The position numbers and the translations under genes were made by a program. Positions 17,276-25,948 of a stretch of DNA of 64,000 nucleotides are shown piece by piece (positions within the stretch are counted from its first letter, which is position 1; each line of letters opens with the position of its first letter). The stretch covers positions 5,456,001 to 5,520,000 of the forward strand of contig NC_017030.1 in assembly GCF_000255295.1 (NCBI RefSeq). The letters run 5' to 3'. The notes below the pieces were generated by a model, which searched no databases, was not told the DNA's origin, and saw only the letters and a program-made list of their open reading frames with translations. The DNA comes from Corallococcus coralloides DSM 2259 (GTDB lineage: Bacteria > Myxococcota > Myxococcia > Myxococcales > Myxococcaceae).

Positions 17276-18459
17276 AGCCCACGCTGCTGCTGCTGTCCGT
17301 CCTCGTGGGCCTCACCGCCTGCAAGTCCTCCAAGGCGGAACACGACGACGCGCACGAACACGGCCACGACGAGGCCGCCGAGGAGAAGCTCCACGTCGAA
17401 TCCGGAGACGTCATCCACGTGCACGTCCCCCAGGAGATGCTCCGCGACCTGCGCGTCACCACCGCGAAGGTGGAGGCCCGCCCGGGCGGAGAGAGCGTCA
17501 CCGCGCTGGGCGAGCTGACCTTCAGTGAAGATGCCTACGCGGAGGTGTCCTCGCCGGTCTCCGCGCGCGTGGCCTCCGTGGCCGTGACGACGGGCCAGGC
17601 CGTGAAGCAGGGCCAGCGGCTGGCGGAGCTCCAGAGTCCGGAGCTGGGCCGGGCCCGCGCGGACCTCCAGGCCACCCAGGCCCGCGCCACCGCCGCCCGT
17701 CAGGCCGCGGACCGCAAGCGCACGCTGGCCGAGGAGCGCATCGTCGCGCGCAAGGACGCGCAAGCCGCTGAAGCGGACGCCGCCGCCGCGGAGGCGGAGG
17801 TCGCCGCCGCGAAGGCCGCGCTCTCCGCACTGGGCGCGGGCAACGGAGGTGACGGCACGTCTGGCTTCGTGCTCAAGGCGCCCATCGACGGCACCGTCGT
17901 GGAGCGCACCGCGCGGCTGGGGCAGATGGCGGATCCCTCGCAGGCGCTCTTCCGCGTGGGCGACCTGTCATCGCTGTGGCTCATCGTCCACGCGTTCGAA
18001 CGGGACGCCGTGCGCCTGATGCCCGGCGCGGACGCGCGCGTCACCTTCGCCGCGTTCCCGGGCCAGGAGTTCGCCGCGAAGGTGGGCCACGTGGGGCAGC
18101 GGGTGGATCCCCACAGCCGCACCATCCCCGTGCGCCTGGAGCTGGACAACGGCAAGGGGCTCCTCAGGCCGGGCATGTCCGCGTCGGCGTCCATCCCGCT
18201 GGGGGATCCGGGCGCCACGCTCACCGCCGTGCCCGCGGCGGCGCTCCAGCGGCTGGAGAATGGCTGGGTGGTGTTCCTGCCCACGCCGGAGGCCGGCGTC
18301 TTCGAGCAGCGCGAGGTGGGCCGCGGCCGCAGCCTGGGCACGCAGGTGGAGGTCCTGAAGGGCCTCACCGTGGGCGACGAGGTGGTGGTGGAGGGAGCGT
18401 TCCTGCTCAAGGCGGAGGTGGAGAAGTCCCAGGGTGGAGGTGACGAGCATGGGCACTGA
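17272..18459 (+). CDS. RND efflux periplasmic adaptor (CzcB/CusB-like) lipoprotein
   Basis: The 395-residue protein has a lipoprotein signal (LLLLSVLVGLTAC, Cys near residue 16). A His/Asp/Glu-rich metal-binding leader follows (HDDAHEHGHDEAAEEKLHV). The membrane-fusion core has a barrel-sandwich half-motif (SSPVSARVASVAVTTGQAVK), an alpha hairpin rich in Ala/Glu, the second lipoyl half (LKAPIDGTVVERTARLGQMA) and a beta-barrel (VGDLSSLWLIVHAFERDAVR). It ends in another metal-binding tail, GGGDEHGH. His-rich ends are typical of Zn/Co/Cd/Cu adaptors, which hand periplasmic metal to the pump. The 3' end overlaps the next gene by 11 bases. Confidence 0.92.
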   Translation: MKPTLLLLSVLVGLTACKSSKAEHDDAHEHGHDEAAEEKLHVESGDVIHVHVPQEMLRDLRVTTAKVEARPGGESVTALGELTFSEDAYAEVSSPVSARVASVAVTTGQAVKQGQRLAELQSPELGRARADLQATQARATAARQAADRKRTLAEERIVARKDAQAAEADAAAAEAEVAAAKAALSALGAGNGGDGTSGFVLKAPIDGTVVERTARLGQMADPSQALFRVGDLSSLWLIVHAFERDAVRLMPGADARVTFAAFPGQEFAAKVGHVGQRVDPHSRTIPVRLELDNGKGLLRPGMSASASIPLGDPGATLTAVPAAALQRLENGWVVFLPTPEAGVFEQREVGRGRSLGTQVEVLKGLTVGDEVVVEGAFLLKAEVEKSQGGGDEHGH

Positions 18460-21400
18460 TCCGCGCACGACGTTGCCGGGGCGCATCCTCCGCGCGTCCT
18501 TCTCCCGGCCCGGGCTGACGGTGCTCGTCGTCCTGGCGCTGGCGGCCTTCGGCGCGGTGGCGCTCCGCAACCTGCGCCAGGACGTGTTCCCGGACCTGTC
18601 CGCGCCCATCTTCAACGTCATCGTGCAGAACGCGGCCATGGGCGCCGAGGAGCTGGAGACGGCGGTGGCCATCCCCATGGAGGTGGCGCTCGCGGGCCTG
18701 CCCGAGGTGCGCCGCATCCGCTCCACCTCGCAGCTGGGCGTCACGCAGGTGACGGTGGAGTTCGAACCGGACGCGGACTATTTCCGCAGCCGCCAGTACG
18801 TGGCGGAGCGGGTGGCGCAGGCCGAGGGCGAGCTGCCCCCCGGCACCGACGCGCCGCTCGTGTCCAGCCTCACCGGCCGGCTCAACGAGGTCTTCGAGTT
18901 CACGCTGGAGGCGGAGCCCGGCAGCGCGGACCTGATGGCGCTGCGCGACCTGGCGGAGTTCGACATCAAGAACCGGCTGCTCGCGGTGCCCGGCGTCGCG
19001 GGCGTGGAGCGGCTGGGCGGCTACCTGCGCCAGTTCCAGGTGCTGCTGGATCCGGATCAACTGGTGGCGCGAGGCATCACCCTGGACGAGGTCCAGCACG
19101 GACTGGAGGGCGCCAGCGTCAACGCCTCCGGAGGCTTCATCACGCAAGGCCCCATGGAGTGGGCCGTGCGCGCCGTGGGCCGGGCGGAGTCGGTGGAGGA
19201 CCTGAACAACACCGTGGTCGCGCTGCGGGACGGGACGCCCGTGCTGCTGGGCGACGTGGCGGACGTGCGCGAAGCCCCCGCGCCGCGCCGGGGCATGGCG
19301 CACCGGCTGGAGGGCGAGGTGGTGAGCTGCCGCGTGAGCAAGCAGTTCGGCGCGGACACCGTGAAGGTGGCCGAAGGCGTGCGCGCGGCCATCGACGAGC
19401 TGCGACGCTCGCTGCCGCCGGGAGTGCAGCTGCGCGTCGTCTATGACCAATCAGAGCTGGTGGGCTCCGCGCTGGGAGGCGTGGGCCGGGCCATCCTGCT
19501 GGGCGCGTTCCTGGTGGTGGGCGTGCTCTTCCTCTTGCTGGGAGATTGGCGCGCGGCGCTCATCGTCACGCTCACCCTGCCCCTGTCGCTGGCGCTGGCG
19601 GGACTGCTGCTCAAGGCGGCGGGCATCGGGTTGAACACGATGACGCTGGGCGGGCTGGCCATCGCGGTGGGCCTGCTGGTGGACGCGGCCATCATCGTCG
19701 TGGAGAACGTCATCCACGACCTGCGCGAGGGCAAGGGCCGCCGCTCGGTGCGCGACGAGGCGCTGGCGGCGGCGATGGAGGTGGGCCGTCCCATCGCCTT
19801 CGCCACGCTCATCGTCGTCGCGGTGTTCATCCCGCTCTTCGCGATGTCGGGCATCGAGGGCCGCATGTACCAGCCGCTCGCGGCGGCGGTGGTGGCGTGC
19901 CTGGCCGCGTCGCTCGCGCTGGCGCTCACGCTGGTGCCGGTGGTGTCGGGCCTCCTCTTGCGCGCGCCACGCGAGGACGCGCCAGAGGACGTGTGGATCA
20001 TCCGCAAGGTGAAGGCCGCGTACGCGCCGCTGCTGGACAGGTGCATGCGCCACGCGGGCCTGGTGCGCGTGGTGGCGCTGGCCATCACCGTGCCCGCGCT
20101 GGGCCTGGCCTTCATGGTGGGCAGCGACTTCATGCCCCGGCTGGACGAGGGCGCGTTCCTGCTCCAGACGGTGCTGCCGGCGGAGGCATCACTGGATGAA
20201 GTGGATCGCCTCAACCACCGCGTGGAGGACGTGCTGCGCGAGTTCCCGGAGGTGGAGGACGTGGTGCGCCGCACCGGCCGCGCCGAGCGCACCGAGGACC
20301 CGATGCCCCACACCCTGTCCGACGTGCTGGTGGTCCTCAAGAAGGACACCCTCGGTGGACGCGAGGGGCTGGAGTCGCGGATGCGCGAGGCGGTGGAGAA
20401 GGTGCCCGGCGTGTCGGTGCTCTTCACCACGCCGCTGGGGATGCGCATCGACGAGGGGCTGGGAGGCAGCCCCGCGGACCTCTCCGTGCGCGTCTTCGGG
20501 CCGGACCTGGACACGCTGTCGGAGCTCGCGGAGCGCACACGCGCGTTGATGTCCAGGGTGGACGGCGTGGAGGACCTGCGGGTGGAGCGGCTGAGCGGCC
20601 TGCCGCAGCTGCGCATCGCGGTGAACCGCGCGGCGGTGGCGCGCGTGGGGCTGACGCCCGGGGACGTCATCCGGGCCGTCCGCGTGGGACTCGTGGGCGA
20701 GGAGGCCTCGCAGATCTGGCGGGGCCAGCGGCGCTATGACCTGGTGCTCCGGCTGGCGGACCACCGCCGGGGCGACGTGAACGCCATCCGCAACCTGCTG
20801 GTGGACGGGCACGACGGCACGCGCATCCCGCTGAGCCAGCTGGCCACCATCGAGGAGACGTCCGGAGCAGGAAGCGTGCGCCGCGAGGCCGGCAGCCGGC
20901 GCATCGCGGTGGAGGCAGGCGTGTCCGGCCGCGACCTGGGCAGCACGGCGGCGGAGGTGCGGGAGGTGCTGGCCACGCAGCTGAAGCTGCCCACGGGCTA
21001 CTTCGTGGACGTGGGCGGCAAGGTGGAGAGCCAGGAGCGCGCGGCGCAGGCGCTGACGGTGGCCATCGCGTTGGCACTCCTCGCGGTGTTCGTCCTGCTG
21101 TACCTCGCGCTGGACTCCATCGCGGAGGCGCTGGTCATCCTGGCCACGCTGCCGGACGCGTTCGTGGGCGGCATCCTCGCGCTGCTGCTCGCGGGCGAGA
21201 CCTGGAACGTGTCCAGCCTGGTGGGCCTCATCGGCCTGTTCGGCATCGCGGTGCAGAACGGCCTGGTGCTCGTGGCGCAGACGAAGGACCTGATGGGCCG
21301 GGGCAAGCCCTTCGCGGAGGCCGTGCGCGAGGCGAGCCTTGGCCGTGTGCGGCCCAAGCTGATGACCGCGGGCACGGCGATCCTCGGGCTCTTGCCGCTG

Positions 21401-21577
21401 CTGGTGTTGCCGCTGCACGGGACGGAGATCGAACGCCCGCTGGCGGTGGTGATGGTGGGCGGGCTCGTCACGTCCACCCTCTTCACGCTGCTGGCCCTGC
21501 CCACGTTCTACGCGCTGGTGCATGGCTTCCAGGAGCGCCTCGCGGCACGCAGGGCTGCCAGGAAGCTTGCGGCATGA
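18449..21577 (+). CDS. Heavy-metal RND transporter permease (CzcA/CusA family)
   Basis: The protein has 1042 residues from ATG 18449, which sits 7-8 bases after GGAGGTG inside the adaptor gene. It is the inner-membrane proton-driven pump. The first helix (PGLTVLVVLALAAFGAVALR) leads into LRQDVFPDLSAPIFNVIVQN. The helix-4 proton relay reads GLLVDAAIIVVENV with the expected Asp and Glu. Repeated halves show TLPLSLALAGLLLKAAGIGL and, at the C-terminus, GRVRPKLMTAGTAILGLLPL. The DAAI version of the relay resembles copper/silver CusA more than the classical CzcA DGAV, but metal specificity should not be called from this alone. Its stop overlaps the sigma-factor start (ATGA). Confidence 0.94.
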   Translation: MGTDPRTTLPGRILRASFSRPGLTVLVVLALAAFGAVALRNLRQDVFPDLSAPIFNVIVQNAAMGAEELETAVAIPMEVALAGLPEVRRIRSTSQLGVTQVTVEFEPDADYFRSRQYVAERVAQAEGELPPGTDAPLVSSLTGRLNEVFEFTLEAEPGSADLMALRDLAEFDIKNRLLAVPGVAGVERLGGYLRQFQVLLDPDQLVARGITLDEVQHGLEGASVNASGGFITQGPMEWAVRAVGRAESVEDLNNTVVALRDGTPVLLGDVADVREAPAPRRGMAHRLEGEVVSCRVSKQFGADTVKVAEGVRAAIDELRRSLPPGVQLRVVYDQSELVGSALGGVGRAILLGAFLVVGVLFLLLGDWRAALIVTLTLPLSLALAGLLLKAAGIGLNTMTLGGLAIAVGLLVDAAIIVVENVIHDLREGKGRRSVRDEALAAAMEVGRPIAFATLIVVAVFIPLFAMSGIEGRMYQPLAAAVVACLAASLALALTLVPVVSGLLLRAPREDAPEDVWIIRKVKAAYAPLLDRCMRHAGLVRVVALAITVPALGLAFMVGSDFMPRLDEGAFLLQTVLPAEASLDEVDRLNHRVEDVLREFPEVEDVVRRTGRAERTEDPMPHTLSDVLVVLKKDTLGGREGLESRMREAVEKVPGVSVLFTTPLGMRIDEGLGGSPADLSVRVFGPDLDTLSELAERTRALMSRVDGVEDLRVERLSGLPQLRIAVNRAAVARVGLTPGDVIRAVRVGLVGEEASQIWRGQRRYDLVLRLADHRRGDVNAIRNLLVDGHDGTRIPLSQLATIEETSGAGSVRREAGSRRIAVEAGVSGRDLGSTAAEVREVLATQLKLPTGYFVDVGGKVESQERAAQALTVAIALALLAVFVLLYLALDSIAEALVILATLPDAFVGGILALLLAGETWNVSSLVGLIGLFGIAVQNGLVLVAQTKDLMGRGKPFAEAVREASLGRVRPKLMTAGTAILGLLPLLVLPLHGTEIERPLAVVMVGGLVTSTLFTLLALPTFYALVHGFQERLAARRAARKLAA

Positions 21578-22119
21578 GCCTGTCACCGGAAGCGATGGAC
21601 GCGCTGCTGCGCCATCACCATGCGTTCCTCGCGTTCCTCACGCCGCGCCTGGGGAGCCAGGAGGCCGCGCGCGAAGTGCTGCAGGCCGCGTTCGTGAAGG
21701 GCATGGAGCAGGGAGGCTCCCTGCGCGAGGAGCAGAGCGCGGTGGCCTGGTTCTACCGGCTCCTGCGCAACGCGCTGGTGGACCGTCACCGGAGGGGCCA
21801 GCGGGAGGTCTCCACGCTGGAGTCCCTGGCGCACGAGCAGCCCCTTTCCACGGAGGATGCCAACGGCCTGGAGGCGACGGTGTGCGGCTGCGTGGCGGGG
21901 CTCGCGGGGACGCTCAAGCCCGAGTACGCGGAGGCCGTACGCCGGGTGGACCTGGAGGGACTCAGCGTGGCCACGTACGCACAGGAGGCGGGCATCTCCG
22001 CCAACAACGCCGCCGTGCGCCTGCACCGCGCCCGCAAGGCCCTGGGCGAGCAGCTGGTGGAGCTGTGCGGCCATTGCTGCGCGCAGGGCTGCGTGGACTG
22101 CGACTGCGCGCCCACGTGA
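21574..22119 (+). CDS. CorE-like metal-sensing ECF sigma factor with Cys-rich C-terminus
   Basis: The 181-residue ECF sigma factor has region 2 (LLRHHHAFLAFLTPRLGSQE, WFYRLLRNALVDRHRRG) and region 4 (LKPEYAEAVRRVDLEGLSVA, GISANNAAVRLHRARKALG). Between them lies CGC (ATVCGCVAGL), and the protein ends in CGHCCAQGCVDCDC. This is the exact architecture of Myxococcus xanthus CorE/CorE2, in which the CXC linker and the C-terminal Cys-rich domain bind metal directly and switch the sigma factor on without an anti-sigma. CorE responds to copper and CorE2 to cadmium/zinc; which one this resembles cannot be told by eye. It is coupled by ATGA overlap to the RND pump gene, so pump and regulator are made together. 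Likely targets are the neighbouring operons. Confidence 0.9.
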   Translation: MSLSPEAMDALLRHHHAFLAFLTPRLGSQEAAREVLQAAFVKGMEQGGSLREEQSAVAWFYRLLRNALVDRHRRGQREVSTLESLAHEQPLSTEDANGLEATVCGCVAGLAGTLKPEYAEAVRRVDLEGLSVATYAQEAGISANNAAVRLHRARKALGEQLVELCGHCCAQGCVDCDCAPT

Positions 22120-22185
22120 AAAATCAGGTGTAAGAGCGCGCGGGGCCGGGCGTCAGCAGGGGTGAACGCAGCTGGAGGTCACCCC

Positions 22186-22839
22186 ATGGACGTCGCCACC
22201 TTCACCCGGCCGGCCCTGCCCGCCGCCACCCTCGCCTTCCTCCTCTTCGCCATGGTGTTGCCGTCGGTGCGCCTGCGCCGCCGCACGGGCCGCCCGGCGC
22301 TGGTGCTGCACCGCTCCGGCCCGCCGCTCCAGCGGGTCATCGGCGTGGGCATGGCGCTGTTCATGGGAGCCATCGTGCTCTGGAGCGCCGCGCACCTGGC
22401 CTTCGGTGAGCAGACATTGGGCGTGTGGCACGTGCCGGACGCGCTCCGCTGGAGTGGCTGGGCCCTGGTGGCCGTGGGGTTCGTCTTCACCGTGCGGGCC
22501 CAGGTGGAGATGGGCGCGTCGTGGCGCATCGGCATCGACTCGGATCGGACGGAGCTGGTGACGGGAGGCCTCTTCGGCGTCGTCCGCAACCCCATCTTCA
22601 GCGGGATGCTCGTCGTGGTGACGGGCATGGCGCTCGCGACCCCGAGCGCGTGGACCGTGATGGGCTGGCTCGACTACGTGCTGCTGGTGTCGCTCCAGGT
22701 GCGGCTGGAGGAGGACCACCTGCTCCGCCTGCACGGCGCCACCTATCAGCGCTACGCGGCGCGCGTGGGCCGCTTCATCCCCGGTGTGGGGCGGCTCGAA
22801 GCGCCCGGCCTGGACGCCGCGCCGCGCATCACAGTGTGA
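22186..22839 (+). CDS. Isoprenylcysteine carboxyl methyltransferase (ICMT)-family membrane protein
   Basis: The 217-residue protein starts at an ATG after GGAGGT. It has about five hydrophobic helices (TLAFLLFAMVLPSV, VIGVGMALFMGAIVLWSAAH and others). The C-terminal ICMT/PEMT signature is present: GLFGVVRNPIFSGMLVVVTG, later RLEEDHLLRLHGATYQRYAA, the SAM-binding RNPxY/F and ExE/H pattern. Prokaryotic members of this membrane methyltransferase family are often found in metal-resistance loci without proven substrates. Here it stands between the CorE-like sigma gene and a second TolC-family lipoprotein, 66 bases after the sigma gene. Confidence 0.85.
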   Translation: MDVATFTRPALPAATLAFLLFAMVLPSVRLRRRTGRPALVLHRSGPPLQRVIGVGMALFMGAIVLWSAAHLAFGEQTLGVWHVPDALRWSGWALVAVGFVFTVRAQVEMGASWRIGIDSDRTELVTGGLFGVVRNPIFSGMLVVVTGMALATPSAWTVMGWLDYVLLVSLQVRLEEDHLLRLHGATYQRYAARVGRFIPGVGRLEAPGLDAAPRITV

Positions 22840-22854
22840 CGTTGGCGGTCACAC
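22834..22854. repeat. Perfect 7-bp inverted repeat at the 3' end of the ICMT-like gene
   Basis: GTGTGAC (22834-22840) and GTCACAC (22848-22854) flank a 7-base spacer, and the left arm overlaps the stop codon. It could be a small terminator hairpin or an operator for the following TolC-multicopper oxidase unit. Confidence 0.4.
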
Positions 22855-22999
22855 CTCGCACGAAGCGCCAGGGCGAGCGTGTTCCTCCTGACGCCGTCAT
22901 TCCGTGGGGTTGCGATACCTGACGCCGTGGCCCGGCCCTTGCTCGACAGGCGCCGGTGTCCTGGCTGCCGTACGGGCACATTCATTCTCGAGGTCTCGT

Positions 23000-24430
23000 G
23001 TGCATTGGAAATCCCCCTGGCTCCTCGCGGTTCTGCTGCTCGGTGGCTGCGCGTCCATCCAGAAGGAGCGCGGCCACATGGAAGTGGCGGCGCTCGTGGA
23101 GGAGCGGACAGGGTTGAAGACGCGTTGGAACCAGGGGACGCCAGAGGACGCGCAGGTGCAGCAGCACCTGGATGCCCTGCTGGCCGGCGACCTCACGTCG
23201 GACCGCGCGGTGGAGGTGGCGCTGCTCAACAACCCCGCGCTCCAGGCGACGTACGAGGAGCTGGGCGTGTCCCAGGCGGACATGGTGCAGGCCGGGCTGC
23301 TCACCAACCCGTCCTTCGACGGGAGCATCGGTTTCCCGCTGTCCTCGGACGGCAACACCGAGACGGAGTTCTCCATCGTCCAGAGCTTCGTGGACCTCTT
23401 CACGCTGCCCCTGCGCAAGCGCGTGGCGAAGGAGCAGTTCCAGGCGGACACGCTGCGCGTCGCGCACGAGGCGCTGGCCACCACGGCGGAGGTCCGCCAG
23501 GCGTTCACGGAGGTGCAGGCCCGGCAGCAGCTGGTCGCGCTGCGCCGCGAGGTGCTCCAGGCCGCGGACGCGGCGGCGGACCTGTCCCACCGGCAGCGCG
23601 CCGCGGGCAACATCACGGTGCTGGCCCTGGCCACCGAGCAGGCCGCCATGGAGCAGGCGCGCCTGGAGCTGGCCCAGGATGAGCTGGCGCTGGTCGAAGC
23701 GCGCGAACACCTCACCCGCCTGATGGGTCTGTACGGCGCGAGGGTCCAGTGGACGCTGGCGCAGAAGCTGCCGGAGGTCCCCGCCACCGAGACCTCGCTG
23801 GAGCGCCTGGAGACGCTGGCCATCGAGCAGCGGCTGGACATCGACGCGGCCCGCAAGCAGACGTCGCTGTTGTGGAACGCGCTGGAGCTGGCGCGCAGCA
23901 CGCGCTTCTTCGGCCGCGTGGAGGTGGGCGTGCACACGCACCGCGACGCGAACGGGCCGCGCCTGCTGGGCCCCACGCTGTCGCTGGAGCTGCCCATCTT
24001 CGATCAACGTCAGGCGCTCATCGCGAAGCTGGAGGCGCAGCACCGCCAGGGTGAGAACCGGCTGATGGAGCTGGCCGTCAACGCCCGCTCGGAGGTGCGC
24101 GCGGCGAGGGCGAAGCTGGTGACGCTGCGGAACATGGCGGAGCGCTACCAGAAGGTCGTGCTCCCGCTGCGCACCACCATCGTCGAGGAGTCACAACGCC
24201 AGTACAACGCCATGCAGATTGGCCTTCCCGCCCTCCTCATCGCGCGACGCGAGCAGGTGGAGGCCTGGAGGGCATACCTGGAGACCGTCCGCGACTACTG
24301 GATGGCGCGGGCCGACCTGGAGCGGCTCGTGGGCGGACGTCTGCCCGCCGTCGCGGAGCCCGCCCCCACTCCCACTCCCACTCCCACTCCTTCTCCCGAG
24401 CCCACCCATGAGCACCATGAAGCCCACTGA
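23000..24430 (+). CDS. TolC-family outer membrane lipoprotein
   Basis: The protein has 476 residues from GTG 23000, preceded by GAGG. This start places a classic lipoprotein signal at the N-terminus (HWKSPWLLAVLLLGGCAS, lipobox LGGC). An ATG at 22904 would add 32 unlikely residues. Two OEP repeats follow: ALLNNPALQATYEELGVSQA and the second around RLDIDAARKQTSLLWNALEL, with PTLSLELPIFDQRQALIAKL. The end is a (PT)n low-complexity tail from CCCACT microsatellite repeats (24361-24390), then HEHHEAH, a possible metal-binding patch. It overlaps the multicopper oxidase gene by 23 bases, so the two are co-expressed. No RND partner is adjacent; it may serve the oxidase's metal traffic or the pump 5 kb upstream. 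Confidence 0.86.
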   Translation: MHWKSPWLLAVLLLGGCASIQKERGHMEVAALVEERTGLKTRWNQGTPEDAQVQQHLDALLAGDLTSDRAVEVALLNNPALQATYEELGVSQADMVQAGLLTNPSFDGSIGFPLSSDGNTETEFSIVQSFVDLFTLPLRKRVAKEQFQADTLRVAHEALATTAEVRQAFTEVQARQQLVALRREVLQAADAAADLSHRQRAAGNITVLALATEQAAMEQARLELAQDELALVEAREHLTRLMGLYGARVQWTLAQKLPEVPATETSLERLETLAIEQRLDIDAARKQTSLLWNALELARSTRFFGRVEVGVHTHRDANGPRLLGPTLSLELPIFDQRQALIAKLEAQHRQGENRLMELAVNARSEVRAARAKLVTLRNMAERYQKVVLPLRTTIVEESQRQYNAMQIGLPALLIARREQVEAWRAYLETVRDYWMARADLERLVGGRLPAVAEPAPTPTPTPTPSPEPTHEHHEAH

Positions 24431-25829
24431 CGAACCCCAGGGCCCCTCCCAGGAAACGCAAGCCGAAGCTCCCTCGCTCACGCGCCGCGGTCTGCTCGCG
24501 CGCACGGGCGCGACGCTGGCGACGGGCGCCCTGCTGATGCACGGCCGCGCCGCCCAGGCGCAATCCAGCGTGCCCGGCGCGAAGGCCCCGCGTGAAGGGT
24601 CCGCGGCGGACACGGGAGGCAAGGTCACCCGGCAATCGCATCTGCCTCCTGGGAAGGAGGGCCGCGACTACCGGCCTGTCGTCGTGCCCAACGGCGCGAA
24701 GCTGCCGTGGAAGGACGTGGGCGGCGTGAAGGTGTTCCACCTGGTGGCCCAGGAGGTGGAGCACGAGTTCGCGCCCGGCCTCAAGGCCACGTGCTGGGGT
24801 TACAACGGCCACGTGCACGGGCCCACCATCGAGGTGGTGGAGGGCGACCGCGTGCGCTTCTACGTCACGAACCGGCTGCCTGCGTCCACCACGGTGCACT
24901 GGCACGGCGTCCTTCTCCCCAGCGGCATGGACGGCGTGGGCGGGCTGAGCCAGAAGGCCATCGCCCCGGGAGAGACCTACCGCTACGAGTTCACGGTGCG
25001 TCAGTCGGGGACGTGCATGTATCACTCGCACCACGACGAGATGACGCAGATGGCGCTGGGCATGGTGGGCCTGTTCATCATCCACCCGCGCAGGCCGGTG
25101 GGTCCGCGCATCGACCGGGACTTCGCCATCATGCTGCACGAGTGGCGCATCGACCCGGGGACGATGCGTCCGGACCCCAACGAGATGACGGACTTCAACA
25201 TCCTGACGATGAACGCGAAGGCGTTCCCGGGCACGGAGCCGCTGGTGGTGCGCAAGGGCGAGCGGGTGCGGATCCGCTTCGGCAACCTGAGCGCAATGGA
25301 CCACCACCCCATCCACCTGCACGGCTTCCAGTTCCGCATCACGGAGACGGACGGAGGCCGCATCCAGGAGAGCGCGCAGTTGCCGGAGACGACGGTGCTG
25401 GTGCCTACCGGGAGCACGCGCACCATCGAGTTCGTGGCGGACGAACCCGGTGACTGGGCCATGCACTGCCACATGACCCACCACGTGATGAACCAGATGG
25501 GCCACGACATTCCGAACATGATCGGCGTGAAGCCCGGAGGTCTGGACGCGAAGGTGCGGCCCCTGCTGCCCGGCTACATGACCATGGGGCAGATGGGCAT
25601 GGGAGACATGGCGGGCATGAGCCACATGCCCATGCCCGCGAACTCCATCCCCATGGTGGGCGGCAAGGGCCCCTACGACGAGATCACCATGGGAGGCATG
25701 TTCACGATCCTCAAGGTGAGAGATCGCCTGGAGGGATACGCCGATCCCGGCTGGTACACGCCGCCGCAGGGGACGCTGGCCCGGCTCGCCCAGTTGGATG
25801 AGCTGCGCCGGGACGGCATCGACGTCTAG
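24408..25829 (+). CDS. Tat-exported multicopper oxidase
   Basis: The protein has 473 residues. A twin-arginine signal (SLTRRGLLARTGATLATGAL) ends near GRAAQA. All copper-site motifs are in place: HWHG (TTVHWHGVLLPSGMDG), HSHHDE (TCMYHSHHDEMTQMALGMVG), HHPIHLHGFQFR and the type 1/trinuclear motif MHCHMTHHVMNQMG. Near the C-terminus is a Met-rich segment (MTMGQMGMGDMAGMSHMPMP), like the copper-binding loops of CueO and CopA-type oxidases. Such enzymes oxidise Cu(I) to the less toxic Cu(II) in the periplasm, and this gene lies in the metal island downstream of a CorE-like regulator. That makes copper the best guess for part of the locus. Confidence 0.94.
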   Translation: MSTMKPTDEPQGPSQETQAEAPSLTRRGLLARTGATLATGALLMHGRAAQAQSSVPGAKAPREGSAADTGGKVTRQSHLPPGKEGRDYRPVVVPNGAKLPWKDVGGVKVFHLVAQEVEHEFAPGLKATCWGYNGHVHGPTIEVVEGDRVRFYVTNRLPASTTVHWHGVLLPSGMDGVGGLSQKAIAPGETYRYEFTVRQSGTCMYHSHHDEMTQMALGMVGLFIIHPRRPVGPRIDRDFAIMLHEWRIDPGTMRPDPNEMTDFNILTMNAKAFPGTEPLVVRKGERVRIRFGNLSAMDHHPIHLHGFQFRITETDGGRIQESAQLPETTVLVPTGSTRTIEFVADEPGDWAMHCHMTHHVMNQMGHDIPNMIGVKPGGLDAKVRPLLPGYMTMGQMGMGDMAGMSHMPMPANSIPMVGGKGPYDEITMGGMFTILKVRDRLEGYADPGWYTPPQGTLARLAQLDELRRDGIDV

Positions 25830-25948
25830 GCGGCCAGGCCACCCTCACGATTGTCTGCTGCCTTGGCGGAACCACGCCTCCCCGCTCGGTCTTTCCGTTG
25901 CATCAGGGGCCCGCGACGGTCACCTTGTCATGTGACAGGGGAAGGACC

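Noticed and set aside
24361-24390. CCCACT microsatellite as a regulatory repeat
   Set aside because: It lies in frame and encodes a Pro-Thr linker at the TolC-family C-terminus. Six-base units keep the frame, so phase variation is unlikely.
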